Source: Arcobacter sp. CECT 8986 (GTDB taxonomy: Bacteria > Campylobacterota > Campylobacteria > Campylobacterales > Arcobacteraceae). Taken from it: a stretch of 64,000 nucleotides of DNA. The stretch is taken from assembly GCF_004116725.1 (NCBI RefSeq), contig NZ_PDKG01000005.1, positions 124,001 through 188,000 on the forward strand, written 5' to 3'. The translations under genes and the position numbers were made by a program. Within the stretch, counting starts at the first letter, position 1; each line of letters starts with the position of its first letter. Shown in pieces: positions 18,589 through 27,815 of this stretch. The notes beneath the pieces are model-generated. The model was given only the letters and a program-made list of their open reading frames with translations, was not told where the DNA came from and ran no database searches.

Positions 18589-20712
18589 CTATTCTCTAAA
18601 TTTCTTTTGATTAACAGTGTGAAGAATTTGTTGTGCAACTTTTGAAGTATTTACAGCAATATCATGTGTTTGTGTTGCAACTGATGCATTACTTTGTGTT
18701 TGTTGGTCAAGTCTAGTAATTACATCATTAATTTGTTCAATACTTGTTCTTTGCTCTTTTGATGCTGTTGCAATGTCATTAATCGCTTCAGTAGTTTTTG
18801 CTATATTTTCATTTAATTTCATATAACCTTTTATCATACTATCTGCAATTTGTTTACCATTGTCTGTTTTAAGTGTTGCGCTCTCAACTAACTCTTTTAT
18901 CTCTTTTGCAGCTTCTGCACTTCTACTTGCAAGATTTCTTACTTCTGCTGCAACTACTGCAAATCCTTTTCCTGCTTCACCAGCTGTTGCTGCTTCAACT
19001 GCTGCATTAAGTGAAAGGATATTTGTTTGGAATGCAATTTGGTCAATAACTGTAATTGCTTCTGCAATTGCTTGTGTTTGCTCATTTATCTCATCCATAG
19101 ATTTAACTGTTGAGTTTGCTAAATTATTACCTTCTGAAATAGATTCTCTTAACTCTTCTGAGTGACTTGACATATCTGAGATTCTATTTGTGTTATTGAT
19201 AATTGTACTTGTAATCTCTTCAACTGCAGCTGCTGTTTCTTCTAAAGAAACTGCTGTTTCATTTGAAGCTTTATTTAATTTATCAACATTATGTAAAAGT
19301 ATTTTTGAATTATCATCTAATTCAACACCATTGATTTTATTCTCTTTTAGCATTTCTGTGATAATTGAACATAAATTATTTAATCCTCTTGATACTTTTC
19401 CATCAGGATTATTAATCATATTTGTAAAGTCAAGATGTGAATACTCTTCTAATACAGTTAAAATAGGATTAATATCACTATTTACATTTGCATTGATATT
19501 TGTAATCATTTGATTTAAAATATCTTTTAAATCATTTAATGCTTTATTTGAAGTGTTTGCTTTTACTAAAATATCAAGTTTTCCATTGTTAATATGGTTT
19601 ACAACAGATTTAACTTCTTCAATTAAAGCTCTATCTTCATCTAAGCCTTTTGAAATTTGTTTAATCTCTGCATTTATAACTCTTCCCATATTTCCAAATT
19701 CGTCATTTGTTTTTATGTTTAGTTCTTTTGCAACACTCTCTTCACCTTTTAAATATTTAAAGAAAAATTCAAGACCATCTTCAACATCTTTTAAAGGAGC
19801 TAATAATTTTGTCATAGCATAAAATAAAATTAGAAGAATAACTATAAGCAACGTAGTATATAAAAGTGCATCTTTTATAATATTTACAATAATTTCATCA
19901 ATAATCTCTTCTTTGTCAAGTTGAACTAGTACATTCCAATTTGCTACTGGAACTTTGCTATATGAAGCAAGTACATCTTTATCTTGGTAAGTAGCTTCAC
20001 CAAATCCATTTTCTTGACCTTTTATTGATTTATATACATTACTTTGTTTGTTTAGAAGTTTTTTATCATTGTGAATAAGTATTTTTCCATTTTCATCAAG
20101 TAAATATGCAAAACCAGTTTTTTTGAATTTTACATTTAAAATTGTATCAACAATAGTATCAATAAATATATCTGAACTTACTACTCCTACAAGTTTTCCT
20201 TCTCTCATAAGTGGGTAAAATACAGAAACAACAAGTTTTTTAGTAGTAAAATCAACATATGGTGGAGTAACTCCTCCTGTTTTCATCTCTACTGCTTGAG
20301 TATACCAATCTCTTTTTCTAGAATCATAAGTAGTTGTTTGAGGTGTTCTTTTTGTACCATCAGACATTAAAAAATTACCATTTGCTTCATATCCAACATA
20401 TACTGCAACAAAGTTTCCAGATTTAGAACCAAGTCTTAGTTTATTTTCAATATCTTTATTATCGATAGTTAATTCATCAATATTTTGTGGAAGTTCATCT
20501 GCAACAGCTTTTAATATTGTTATTTTTGATTGTAAATAACCCTCAATATATTTAGAACTTTGTTTTGATAAATCTATCTCTTTTTGTTTTAAACTATCAA
20601 AGTGAATATTGTATTCAGTTTTTAAACTATTTACACCTAAGATGGCAAACGAGATTGTAATTGATATTAGTAATAAAATCAAAATCTTAGATTTTATGCT
20701 ACCCTTTTTCAT
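18589..20712 (-). CDS. Methyl-accepting chemotaxis protein with dCache sensor domain (paralogue)
   Basis: 707 residues with the same plan as the neighbouring receptor: TM1 (KSKILILLLISITISFAILG), a dCache domain (SRKRDWYTQAVEMKTGGVTPPYVD; VVSVFYPLMREGKLVGVVSSDIF, given as two separate blocks), TM2 near 278-300, then a signalling hairpin whose tip matches the paralogue. Sensor domains differ far more than the tips, so the pair probably detects different ligands through one signalling array. AAGGAG precedes ATG. Convergent arrangement suggests an old duplication with inversion. Confidence 0.9.
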   Translation of the reverse strand: MKKGSIKSKILILLLISITISFAILGVNSLKTEYNIHFDSLKQKEIDLSKQSSKYIEGYLQSKITILKAVADELPQNIDELTIDNKDIENKLRLGSKSGNFVAVYVGYEANGNFLMSDGTKRTPQTTTYDSRKRDWYTQAVEMKTGGVTPPYVDFTTKKLVVSVFYPLMREGKLVGVVSSDIFIDTIVDTILNVKFKKTGFAYLLDENGKILIHNDKKLLNKQSNVYKSIKGQENGFGEATYQDKDVLASYSKVPVANWNVLVQLDKEEIIDEIIVNIIKDALLYTTLLIVILLILFYAMTKLLAPLKDVEDGLEFFFKYLKGEESVAKELNIKTNDEFGNMGRVINAEIKQISKGLDEDRALIEEVKSVVNHINNGKLDILVKANTSNKALNDLKDILNQMITNINANVNSDINPILTVLEEYSHLDFTNMINNPDGKVSRGLNNLCSIITEMLKENKINGVELDDNSKILLHNVDKLNKASNETAVSLEETAAAVEEITSTIINNTNRISDMSSHSEELRESISEGNNLANSTVKSMDEINEQTQAIAEAITVIDQIAFQTNILSLNAAVEAATAGEAGKGFAVVAAEVRNLASRSAEAAKEIKELVESATLKTDNGKQIADSMIKGYMKLNENIAKTTEAINDIATASKEQRTSIEQINDVITRLDQQTQSNASVATQTHDIAVNTSKVAQQILHTVNQKKFRE

Positions 20713-20802
20713 AACACTCCTTACTTTTATTATTATTTAATAAATATATCATATTTTGGTAGCATTTTTTATATAATTTTGATAATTATGAGAAAATTAA
20801 GC

Positions 20803-20837
20803 AAAAAAAAAGGTCAAAGTTTAAAACTTTGACCTTT
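20803..20837 (-). terminator. Rho-independent terminator of atpE
   Basis: AAAGGTCAAAGTTT and its exact complement form a 14-bp palindrome centred on 20823. On the minus strand it is followed by a run of nine T, a textbook intrinsic terminator 36 bases after the atpE stop. Confidence 0.9.
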
Positions 20838-20872
20838 TATAGACGTTATTATAAAATCTGTAGTTTTATAAA

Positions 20873-21187
20873 TTATCCTAAGAATGGGTTTGCATATAAT
20901 GCGATCATCGCAATAACTAATGCATAAATAACTTGAGCTTCGATCATCGCTAATGCAATGAACATAGTAGTCATTAATTTTCCACCTAATCCTGGGTTTC
21001 TAGCAGTACCAGCGATTGTTGCAGCAGCAGTGTTACCCATACCAATAGCACCACCTAATGCAGCAAGACCAAGACCAATACCTGCAGCAACTACAGAGTA
21101 AGCTTTTAAAGTTTCGTTTGCAACTGAACCATCAGCAGCGAAAGCAGCACCAGCAATAGCTAGCATTAAAAGAACGATTTTTTTCAT
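20873..21187 (-). CDS. atpE: F0F1 ATP synthase subunit c
   Basis: 104 residues: an apparent signal peptide (KKIVLLMLAIAGAAFA) and then two TM helices joined by the polar loop ARNPG (62-66). The proton- or sodium-carrying carboxylate is E83 in MIEAQVIYAL; I do not see the extra sodium-ligand pattern clearly enough to decide the ion. An N-terminal leader and a location apart from other atp genes are usual for Campylobacterota. The gene is single, with its own promoter, a long structured leader and a strong terminator, which suits the high copy number needed for the c-ring. AAGGA precedes ATG. Confidence 0.95.
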   Translation of the reverse strand: MKKIVLLMLAIAGAAFAADGSVANETLKAYSVVAAGIGLGLAALGGAIGMGNTAAATIAGTARNPGLGGKLMTTMFIALAMIEAQVIYALVIAMIALYANPFLG

Positions 21188-21317
21188 TCTATATTCCTTA
21201 TTATATATTTTTTACAAAGTCCGTTCGGCTTACGTAAATTCAAATAAAATTTGAACCCATAGACACATAAATGCGACCTATGTCCCTACTTATCACTTCG
21301 TATTGGCTCGAATTATA
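21188..21317 (-). promoter_or_regulatory. atpE promoter and structured 5' leader
   Basis: On the minus strand a TATAAT (complement at 21312-21317) would start transcription near 21305, giving a leader of about 118 bases. The leader is clearly richer in G and C than its surroundings. It holds TTCAAAT-TTT-ATTTGAA (perfect hairpin), an arm pair CATAG...CTATG around an 14-base loop, and AAGCCG-AA-CGGACTT, a hairpin with one bulge, before the SD. These could set atpE translation or mRNA stability. The remaining part of this gap (21318-21513) is AT-rich and holds only the presumed promoter of the next gene. Confidence 0.5.
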
Positions 21318-21513
21318 CATCATTATATTTTAAAACTTTATTAGATGTGTAAGAAAAATTTAAATTTTTACTTTTAGTAACAATTACTACATTTTTTTAT
21401 ACTAAAATATAAAACTTTTAAACAAAATTATATGTAGTAATAAATTTGATTTACTAATTTAGTTTTTGTTTTAATTGATGTATAATCAAACGACAAAAAA
21501 TTAAAGGACTAAT

Positions 21514-23082
21514 ATGAAAAAAGTTTTTCTGTTTTTTCTTGCTTCAATCCTTATATTTCTAGGATTAGTTTATGGACTTTTATTTACTCCAACTGGAAAC
21601 TCTGTTGTAGCTTCATATATTCAAAATAGTGTAAATGAAAAACTAACACAAGCAAATTTTGAAGTTGAAGAGTTCTCTTTAACAACTAGCAAGATTAAGT
21701 TTATAGCAAATATTGACTCAAATTCAAAAGTTAATATTTCAGGTGATTTAGCGCTTTTAGATAAAAGTGTAGATTTAAATTATGAAGTAAATATAAAAGA
21801 TTTGTCAAAGTTACAAAAATTTACTAATCAAAAATTAAATGGAAGCTTTTTTACAAAAGGTAGTGTAAAAGGTGACCAAAAGCTTGTAGATATAAAAGGT
21901 ATTACTGATGTTTTTGGAAGTGATACAAATTATGATGCAAAACTTGTAAATTTTAAACCAACACAAGTAAACTTATTAGTAAACAAAGCAAAAATTGAAA
22001 AACTTCTTTATACTTTAGACCAACCAATTTATGCACAAGGTTTATTAAACGTAAATGCTAAAATCAAAAATGCTAATTTAGATACATTAGATGGAATTAT
22101 TGCAACTGTTATCACAGATGGTAAAGTAAACAATAAAATAGTAAATACTGCATTTAATCAAAAACTAAAATCATTGATTAATTTTAAAGGTGATATTGTT
22201 ACAAATCTTGAACCAAATAAAGCAATATCTAAAATTGATTTTTTTACTACACCTGCAAATGTTTTTGTAAAAGAAGCAACAGTTGATTTAAAAACTATGA
22301 AAATAAATAGTGATTATTTAGTAAGTATTGCAGATTTATCTAAACTTTATGACTTTACTCAAACAAAAATGAGAGGAGCAATAAATTTAGATGGTAATAT
22401 TGAAAAAACTGCAAAAGATTTAAAAGTTGATGGAAAATCAAATCTATTAGCTGGAAATCTTAATTTCAATTTAGTAAATGATGATTTAAAAGCAAATATC
22501 AAAGGTATTGATTTAAGAAAATTAACTCATATGATGTATTATCCAGATTTCTTTACTTCTAAAGCAAATGCTGATGTAACTTTCAATACAAAATCACAAA
22601 AAGGTAATATTGATGCAAAATTATTAAATGGTCAGTTCTTAGCAAATGAGTTCTCAACTTTAATTAATACATTTGCAAAATTTGATATTACAAAAGAGGT
22701 TTATGAAGAGATTGACTTAAAATCAAATATTGATAAAAAAGTTATAAACTCAGTTATTAATATGAAAAGTAAACTTACACAAATTGATGTACCAAAAAGT
22801 AAAATTGATTTAAACAAATCAACAATAGATGCACAAATCCAAACTAAACTTAAAGGTATTGAGTTTAATACAGTTGTTTCAGGAGACTTAAATAGTCCAA
22901 AAGTTTCTGTAGATACAACACAACTTTTGAAACTAAAAATAAAAAAAGAGGGACAAAAGTTTATAGATAAAAATAAAGATAAACTAAAAGAAAAACTAAG
23001 AGAAAAACTAGGAGCCGAAGCTGGTGGTCAAACAGCTGATGATATTATAAATGGCTTCAAAGCTTTTTTTGGAAATAACTAA
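21514..23082 (+). CDS. AsmA-like envelope protein
   Basis: 522 residues anchored by one N-terminal TM helix (KVFLFFLASILIFLGLVYGLLF) with the rest in the periplasm. The body is built of repeating amphipathic beta strands (for example VNISGDLALLDKSVDLNYEV and ANADVTFNTKSQKGNIDAKL), and the C-terminus ends in a charged helix (KLKEKLREKLG) and a glycine-rich tail, as in AsmA-type beta-groove proteins thought to move phospholipids between membranes. Shorter than E. coli AsmA or TamB. AAAGGA precedes ATG and a clear terminator follows; it looks monocistronic. Family assignment by pattern, so moderate confidence. Confidence 0.6.
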   Translation: MKKVFLFFLASILIFLGLVYGLLFTPTGNSVVASYIQNSVNEKLTQANFEVEEFSLTTSKIKFIANIDSNSKVNISGDLALLDKSVDLNYEVNIKDLSKLQKFTNQKLNGSFFTKGSVKGDQKLVDIKGITDVFGSDTNYDAKLVNFKPTQVNLLVNKAKIEKLLYTLDQPIYAQGLLNVNAKIKNANLDTLDGIIATVITDGKVNNKIVNTAFNQKLKSLINFKGDIVTNLEPNKAISKIDFFTTPANVFVKEATVDLKTMKINSDYLVSIADLSKLYDFTQTKMRGAINLDGNIEKTAKDLKVDGKSNLLAGNLNFNLVNDDLKANIKGIDLRKLTHMMYYPDFFTSKANADVTFNTKSQKGNIDAKLLNGQFLANEFSTLINTFAKFDITKEVYEEIDLKSNIDKKVINSVINMKSKLTQIDVPKSKIDLNKSTIDAQIQTKLKGIEFNTVVSGDLNSPKVSVDTTQLLKLKIKKEGQKFIDKNKDKLKEKLREKLGAEAGGQTADDIINGFKAFFGNN

Positions 23083-23086
23083 AAAT

Positions 23087-23112
23087 AAAACAGAGTTTTT
23101 ACTCTGTTTTTC
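23087..23112 (+). terminator. Rho-independent terminator after the AsmA-like gene
   Basis: AAAACAGAGT, loop TTTT, ACTCTGTTTT, followed by more T: a perfect 10-bp stem immediately after the stop codon. Confidence 0.9.
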
Positions 23113-23134
23113 TACAAAATAACAAAAATTTAAT

Positions 23135-23153
23135 CATTTTGATAATCATTGTC
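23135..23153 (+). promoter_or_regulatory. Fur box before the imelysin operon
   Basis: This 19-mer agrees with the Fur consensus GATAATGATAATCATTATC at 15 of 19 positions, including an unbroken GATAATCATT core. It lies about 80 bases upstream of the first gene of an operon whose products are of iron-regulated type, which makes the match more credible than the AT-rich background alone would allow. Confidence 0.6.
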
Positions 23154-23235
23154 ATTTTTAAGTAACATTTAAACTATCTTTCGATTTAATTTCATATTGA
23201 TAATAAATATTAAAATTAAAACAAAGGAAACTTAA

Positions 23236-24597
23236 ATGGCATTTTCAAAATCGAAAATATTTGTTGTATCACTTTCGTTTGCTGCTGCAATGGCATTAAC
23301 TGGATGCGCTACTTCAAACCATAGTACAGAAACTAAAATTCAAAAAGAGATAACTGCTCATAGTTTACTTTCAACATATGCAAATATCGCATTAGCAAAT
23401 TATAAAGATGCATTAAAAGATGCAAAAACTTTAGATAAAGCAATTGAAAGATTTGCAAAAAATCCTACTCAAATCAATTTAGAAGATGCAAAAGCTGCTT
23501 GGTTACAATCAAGAGAGACTTATGGACAAACTGAAATCTTTAGATTATCAAATGGTCCAATTGATGCAGAAGAGGGTTGGGTTGCTAATGCATATGGTGC
23601 ATTAGAAGGACAAATCAATGCTTGGCCTTTAGATGAAAATATGATTGATTATACTATTGATGCAAATGGTAAAAGAACATCAGGGAATATTATAGATACA
23701 AAAGGTAAATTTAACCCTGGTGGAGAAGAGAGTACAACTGTTGATGTAAATAATATTACAGTTGATTCATTAACTGCTTTAAATGAAAACGGTGGAGAAG
23801 CAAATGTTTCTACTGGTTATCATGCAGTTGAGTTCTTATTATGGGGACAAGACCAAGATTATTCAAACTTTGTAAAAGATTCTGTAACTCATGGGCCATT
23901 AACAGCTGGTCAAAGACCATTAAGTGATTTTACTTCAGATAAAAATGCTCAAAGAAGATTAGATTATTTAAAAGCAGCAAGCAAAAAAATAGTTGATGAT
24001 TTAACTGTTGTTACAAGTGCTTGGGAAAAAGACTTAAATGGAAACACAGGTTTATATAGAGCTGCTTTCTTAGGTAAATTAACTGGTGCAAATGCATCAA
24101 AAAATCTATCTTCAAAAGATGCTTTAAGACAAGTTTTTGCAGGTATGGGTGTATTTGCTAAATCAGAATTAGCAAATGAAAGAATTGCAGTTGCAGTTTT
24201 AACACCAAGTGAAGAAGATGAGCACTCTTGCTTCTCTGATAATACTCATAGAGATATTTATACAAACTATCTTGGATTTAAAAATGTTTTATTTGGAACA
24301 TACAATGGAAGAAGTTATGGTAAGGCTATGATTGATACTGTTGATGCAAAAACAAAACAAAAAATACTTGATTTAATGACTTCAATAGAAGAAAAAATTG
24401 CAAGTATAAATAAAATTGCTGAGACATCAAGACACTTTGATTATCAAATTCATCCAAATGATCCTCAAGCAAAAGTTATCGTAAAACTAAAAAATCAACT
24501 AAGAAAATTAGGTGATGAAATGGTAAATGTTTCTAAAGCAAATGGAATAGACTTATCAACAAATGATGTTACAGATCCAGAAGAAACAAAAATTTAA
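23236..24597 (+). CDS. Imelysin-family lipoprotein (IrpA-like, iron-regulated)
   Basis: 453 residues with a lipobox (LTGC, C24), so anchored in a membrane facing the periplasm or surface. The imelysin motif GxHxxE is present as G194-Y-H196-A-V-E199, and the region from about 40 to 430 follows the two-bundle helical imelysin fold (paired helices such as DAKAAWLQSRETYGQTEIFR). The family is iron-regulated and linked to iron uptake, with no proven peptidase activity. First gene of an operon with a Fur-box match and AAAGGA before ATG. The next gene overlaps its end by 35 bases. Confidence 0.88.
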   Translation: MAFSKSKIFVVSLSFAAAMALTGCATSNHSTETKIQKEITAHSLLSTYANIALANYKDALKDAKTLDKAIERFAKNPTQINLEDAKAAWLQSRETYGQTEIFRLSNGPIDAEEGWVANAYGALEGQINAWPLDENMIDYTIDANGKRTSGNIIDTKGKFNPGGEESTTVDVNNITVDSLTALNENGGEANVSTGYHAVEFLLWGQDQDYSNFVKDSVTHGPLTAGQRPLSDFTSDKNAQRRLDYLKAASKKIVDDLTVVTSAWEKDLNGNTGLYRAAFLGKLTGANASKNLSSKDALRQVFAGMGVFAKSELANERIAVAVLTPSEEDEHSCFSDNTHRDIYTNYLGFKNVLFGTYNGRSYGKAMIDTVDAKTKQKILDLMTSIEEKIASINKIAETSRHFDYQIHPNDPQAKVIVKLKNQLRKLGDEMVNVSKANGIDLSTNDVTDPEETKI

Positions 24598-25963
24598 TTT
24601 TTCTATAAAAAAACTTCTACTACTTAAAAGTCTTGTAGCAATTTTCGCTACAGGGCTTTTTGCCGTTAATAATAGTGGAGATGTTTTTACTGAAAAATTA
24701 TCTAAAAAAAGTATATTTCAACCAATAAAAGGTTTGAATAATAAGCAGTATGATGAGTATATTCTAGGAAGAAGTTTTTTTAGAATTCCTTGGGTTGAAA
24801 CACCAAGTGCTACAACTGCTAGAGATGGATTAGGGCCATTATATAATGCAAATACATGTATTTCCTGTCACCCTGCAAACGGAAGAGGGACACTTTATAC
24901 AAATAACGACAAGCTATCAAGAGCACTAGTTGTTAGATTATCTATAAGAAATGATAATTCAAAAGAACACAAAAAAATATTTGAGAAAACTGGTTTTATT
25001 CCAGAGCCTGTTTATGGAGCACAACTTTCTATAAATGGAGTGCATGGAGTAAAGTTTGAAGGTAGACCAAATATAAAATATGAAGAACAAAAAGTTACAT
25101 TTCCAGATAAAGAAGTAGTTACATTATTGAAGCCAAAGTATATTTTAGAAGATTTGAATTATGGAAAACTTCACAAAGATGCAATAGTTTCATATAGATT
25201 AGCTCCTACATTAATGGGAATGGGATTAATAGAATTAATATCAAACGAACAGATTTTAAAAAATGAAGATATTGATGATAAAAATGGTGATGGAATATCA
25301 GGTAAAGCAAACTGGGTTTACTCTTCTTTAACTAATAAAATAGAACTTGGAAGATATACATGGAAAGCAAGTGCGGCAACTGTTGTTGAACAAATAGCAA
25401 ATGCAATGCACAATGATATGGGACTTACAACACCTTTACATAAAGTTGAGAACTGCACAAAGTTTCAAAAAGCATGTAATGAAGCACCAAAAGATTTAAA
25501 GTATGAGTTTGATGTGCCACAACATAGACTAAACTCTATTGAGTTTTATTTAGCAAACTCAAAAGTTTATAGACCAAAAGAAGATAAAGAGTTTAAAAAA
25601 GGTTTAGAACTATTTACTCAAGTTGGTTGTGCAAGTTGCCATACAACTAGTTTTGATACAAAAATTGGAAAGGTTAGACCATATTCTGATTTTTTACTTC
25701 ATGATATGGGTAAAGATTTAGCTGATAATAGAGTTGAGTTTAAAGCATCGGGAAGTGAGTTTAGAACTGCTCCTTTATGGGGATTGGCTTTGCATAAAAA
25801 GATAAATAAAAAAGAGCCAAGATTACTTCATGATGGAAGAGCAAGAAATTTTCAAGAAGCTATACTTTGGCATGGTGGTGAGGCTTTAAGTGCCAAAAAA
25901 ACTTATATGAGTTTACCAAAAAGCAAAAGAGAAGAATTAATTAAATTTTTAGGAAAGTTATAA
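24563..25963 (+). CDS. Periplasmic di-haem oxidoreductase (DHOR/thiol-oxidoreductase-like cytochrome)
   Basis: 466 residues with two c-type haem sites, CISCH at 99-103 and CASCH at 356-360, and the surrounding blocks TARDGLGPLYNANTC and SEFRTAPLWGLALHKKINKKEPRLLHDGRA seen in di-haem oxidoreductases found beside imelysin genes. A hydrophobic signal segment (IKKLLLLKSLVAIFATGLFA) exports it. The start is uncertain: ATG at 24563 lies inside the previous gene without an SD, while the signal peptide would naturally begin at codon 15, which is ATA (24605). The stop overlaps the next ATG by one base. Probably shuttles electrons for ferric/ferrous conversion during iron uptake; this role is inferred from context. 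Confidence 0.8.
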   Translation: MMLQIQKKQKFNFSIKKLLLLKSLVAIFATGLFAVNNSGDVFTEKLSKKSIFQPIKGLNNKQYDEYILGRSFFRIPWVETPSATTARDGLGPLYNANTCISCHPANGRGTLYTNNDKLSRALVVRLSIRNDNSKEHKKIFEKTGFIPEPVYGAQLSINGVHGVKFEGRPNIKYEEQKVTFPDKEVVTLLKPKYILEDLNYGKLHKDAIVSYRLAPTLMGMGLIELISNEQILKNEDIDDKNGDGISGKANWVYSSLTNKIELGRYTWKASAATVVEQIANAMHNDMGLTTPLHKVENCTKFQKACNEAPKDLKYEFDVPQHRLNSIEFYLANSKVYRPKEDKEFKKGLELFTQVGCASCHTTSFDTKIGKVRPYSDFLLHDMGKDLADNRVEFKASGSEFRTAPLWGLALHKKINKKEPRLLHDGRARNFQEAILWHGGEALSAKKTYMSLPKSKREELIKFLGKL

Positions 25964-26910
25964 TGAAAAAAATAGTTATATTATTTATGTTTTTAGTTTC
26001 ATTTGGTTTTTCAAATACATTTACACAAGTTGTAAGAAATGTATCTTTACCAAATGTAAATAAAGCAATACAAGATTTAGAAAGTTTACAAAAATCATAT
26101 AGTAAAGATGATTTTAAAAAGTTTGTTTACTCTTGGAAAAAAGTACAAGCTTTATATTTAGCAGGTACAATTAATAGTGATTATATTGATAATCCAAGAT
26201 ATATTGATATCTTTCATGAAGGGCATGAAGATATTGTAACACAATTAGATAGAGCTATAAAATCAACTGATGATGCACAAATCACACTATTTAAAAACTC
26301 TACAAAAAGTATAAACGCTGTTGAGTATTTACTTTATAAAGATGATAAAAAGTTAACAAAAAGAGAAAAAGACTTATTAAATGTAATGTTTAGTGCAATT
26401 TTATCTCACTTAAAAGAGGTTCAAGAAGTTTATGCTGATTATGCAAAAAACAATAAAGAGACAGTTGATGAAGAGACAGGAAATGCTGCAATTATAAATA
26501 CATTAATTGATTCTACTTATAAACTAAAAGAGTGGAGAGTTGGTGAACCTGCTGGATTGACTATAAAATATAAAGATAAACCAGATAACAAAAGAGGTGA
26601 ATACTATTTATCTCAACAAAGTTTTACTGCAATAAAAGCTATTTTAGATGCACATGATGATGTTATTGGAGATAAAAAATATAAAAACTTCGCAACTATG
26701 GCTGTGTATAGTGGTGCTAAAGCTCAAGTAATTCAAGTAAGAAAAGCACTAGAAAAAGTAAAACAAGAGTTAGCAAAACTAAAAACTGATGATTTTTCTA
26801 ATGCACAAGATTTATATCAATCAATGGTAGATTTTCACAATGCATACTATTTATCACTAATTGAGCAACTTTCAGTTACTGCAAAAATTTTAGAAGCAGA
26901 TGGTGACTAA
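25963..26910 (+). CDS. Second imelysin-family periplasmic protein
   Basis: 315 residues with a signal peptide (KKIVILFMFLVSFGFSN). The helical core matches the imelysin fold, but the GxHxxE motif is degenerate: NAVEYLLY keeps the glutamate where the histidine-containing part is replaced by SIN. Paired long and short imelysins flanking a di-haem oxidoreductase are a recurrent arrangement in iron-responsive loci of Gram-negative bacteria. Coupled to the previous gene (TAATG). Likely an iron-binding or uptake accessory protein, exact role unknown. Confidence 0.75.
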   Translation: MKKIVILFMFLVSFGFSNTFTQVVRNVSLPNVNKAIQDLESLQKSYSKDDFKKFVYSWKKVQALYLAGTINSDYIDNPRYIDIFHEGHEDIVTQLDRAIKSTDDAQITLFKNSTKSINAVEYLLYKDDKKLTKREKDLLNVMFSAILSHLKEVQEVYADYAKNNKETVDEETGNAAIINTLIDSTYKLKEWRVGEPAGLTIKYKDKPDNKRGEYYLSQQSFTAIKAILDAHDDVIGDKKYKNFATMAVYSGAKAQVIQVRKALEKVKQELAKLKTDDFSNAQDLYQSMVDFHNAYYLSLIEQLSVTAKILEADGD

Positions 26911-26912
26911 TC

Positions 26913-27815
26913 TTGGACTTTGTACTTGAATATCTTACCAATCCAAATAAAAGAGTATTTTGGGGATTTTTATTAAGTTCCTTTGTAATTGCACTAATTT
27001 GTGTATATGTAAAAAAAGATAAATCTCAAAGAATACTTTTTTCTTCAAAACTTTGGTGGCATCCAAGTGCAAGACTTGATTATATATATTTTGTATTTTC
27101 ATATTTTATAAAGATTTTTATGATTTATCCTGTTGTTGTAAGTGCAAAAACTATTGCTTTGGGAGTAAATAGTTTTATGATACAAGAGTTTGGATTTTAT
27201 AGATTGACTTCTTTATCTTATGGAACTGTAATGATTTTATACACGGTATGTCTATTTCTTGCAAGTGATTTTACAAGATATTGGACACATAGGTTTTTAC
27301 ATACTATTCCATTTTTATGGCACTTTCATAAAGTACATCATAGTGCAAAAGTTTTAAATCCTTTGACTTTTTATAGAGTTCATCCAGTTGAAAATATTCT
27401 TTTTGGATTTAGATACTCTTTAAGTATTGGACTTGTAACGGGAGTGTTTTTATACTATTTTGGTGCGATGTTAAGTCTTTTTGATATTTTTGGTGTGAAT
27501 ATATTTATTTTTGTATTTTCACTAATTGGAACAAACCTAAGACACTCTCATGTGAAATTTACTTATTTCTCTTTTTTAGAAAAATGGCTAATTTCACCTT
27601 ATATGCATCAGATTCATCATAGTACAAAACATTTTGATAGAAATTATGGAGGATATTTAGCTATTTGGGATAGATTATTTAACTCATTGACTTTGTCAAA
27701 AGAGGTAAAAACTATGAAATTTGGATTAAGAAGGGAGCAAATGAAAGATTATGACAATATCTTTAAACTTTTTTTTACTCCTTTTTTTACTTTATTAAAA
27801 AGGAAACAAAGATGA
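26913..27815 (+). CDS. Sterol desaturase/fatty acid hydroxylase superfamily membrane protein
   Basis: 300 residues with about five TM helices and the full set of di-iron histidine clusters on the cytoplasmic side: H126-R-F-L-H130, H137-F-H-K-V-H-H143, H211-S-H213 and H232-Q-I-H-H236. Such enzymes use O2 and a di-iron centre to hydroxylate or desaturate lipids. The start is TTG two bases after the preceding stop, with GGTGA about eight bases upstream. The end overlaps the next gene (ATGA). A lipid-modifying iron enzyme inside an iron-uptake operon is unexpected; it could modify membrane lipid or act on a metallophore, neither of which can be told from sequence. Confidence 0.85.
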   Translation: MDFVLEYLTNPNKRVFWGFLLSSFVIALICVYVKKDKSQRILFSSKLWWHPSARLDYIYFVFSYFIKIFMIYPVVVSAKTIALGVNSFMIQEFGFYRLTSLSYGTVMILYTVCLFLASDFTRYWTHRFLHTIPFLWHFHKVHHSAKVLNPLTFYRVHPVENILFGFRYSLSIGLVTGVFLYYFGAMLSLFDIFGVNIFIFVFSLIGTNLRHSHVKFTYFSFLEKWLISPYMHQIHHSTKHFDRNYGGYLAIWDRLFNSLTLSKEVKTMKFGLRREQMKDYDNIFKLFFTPFFTLLKRKQR

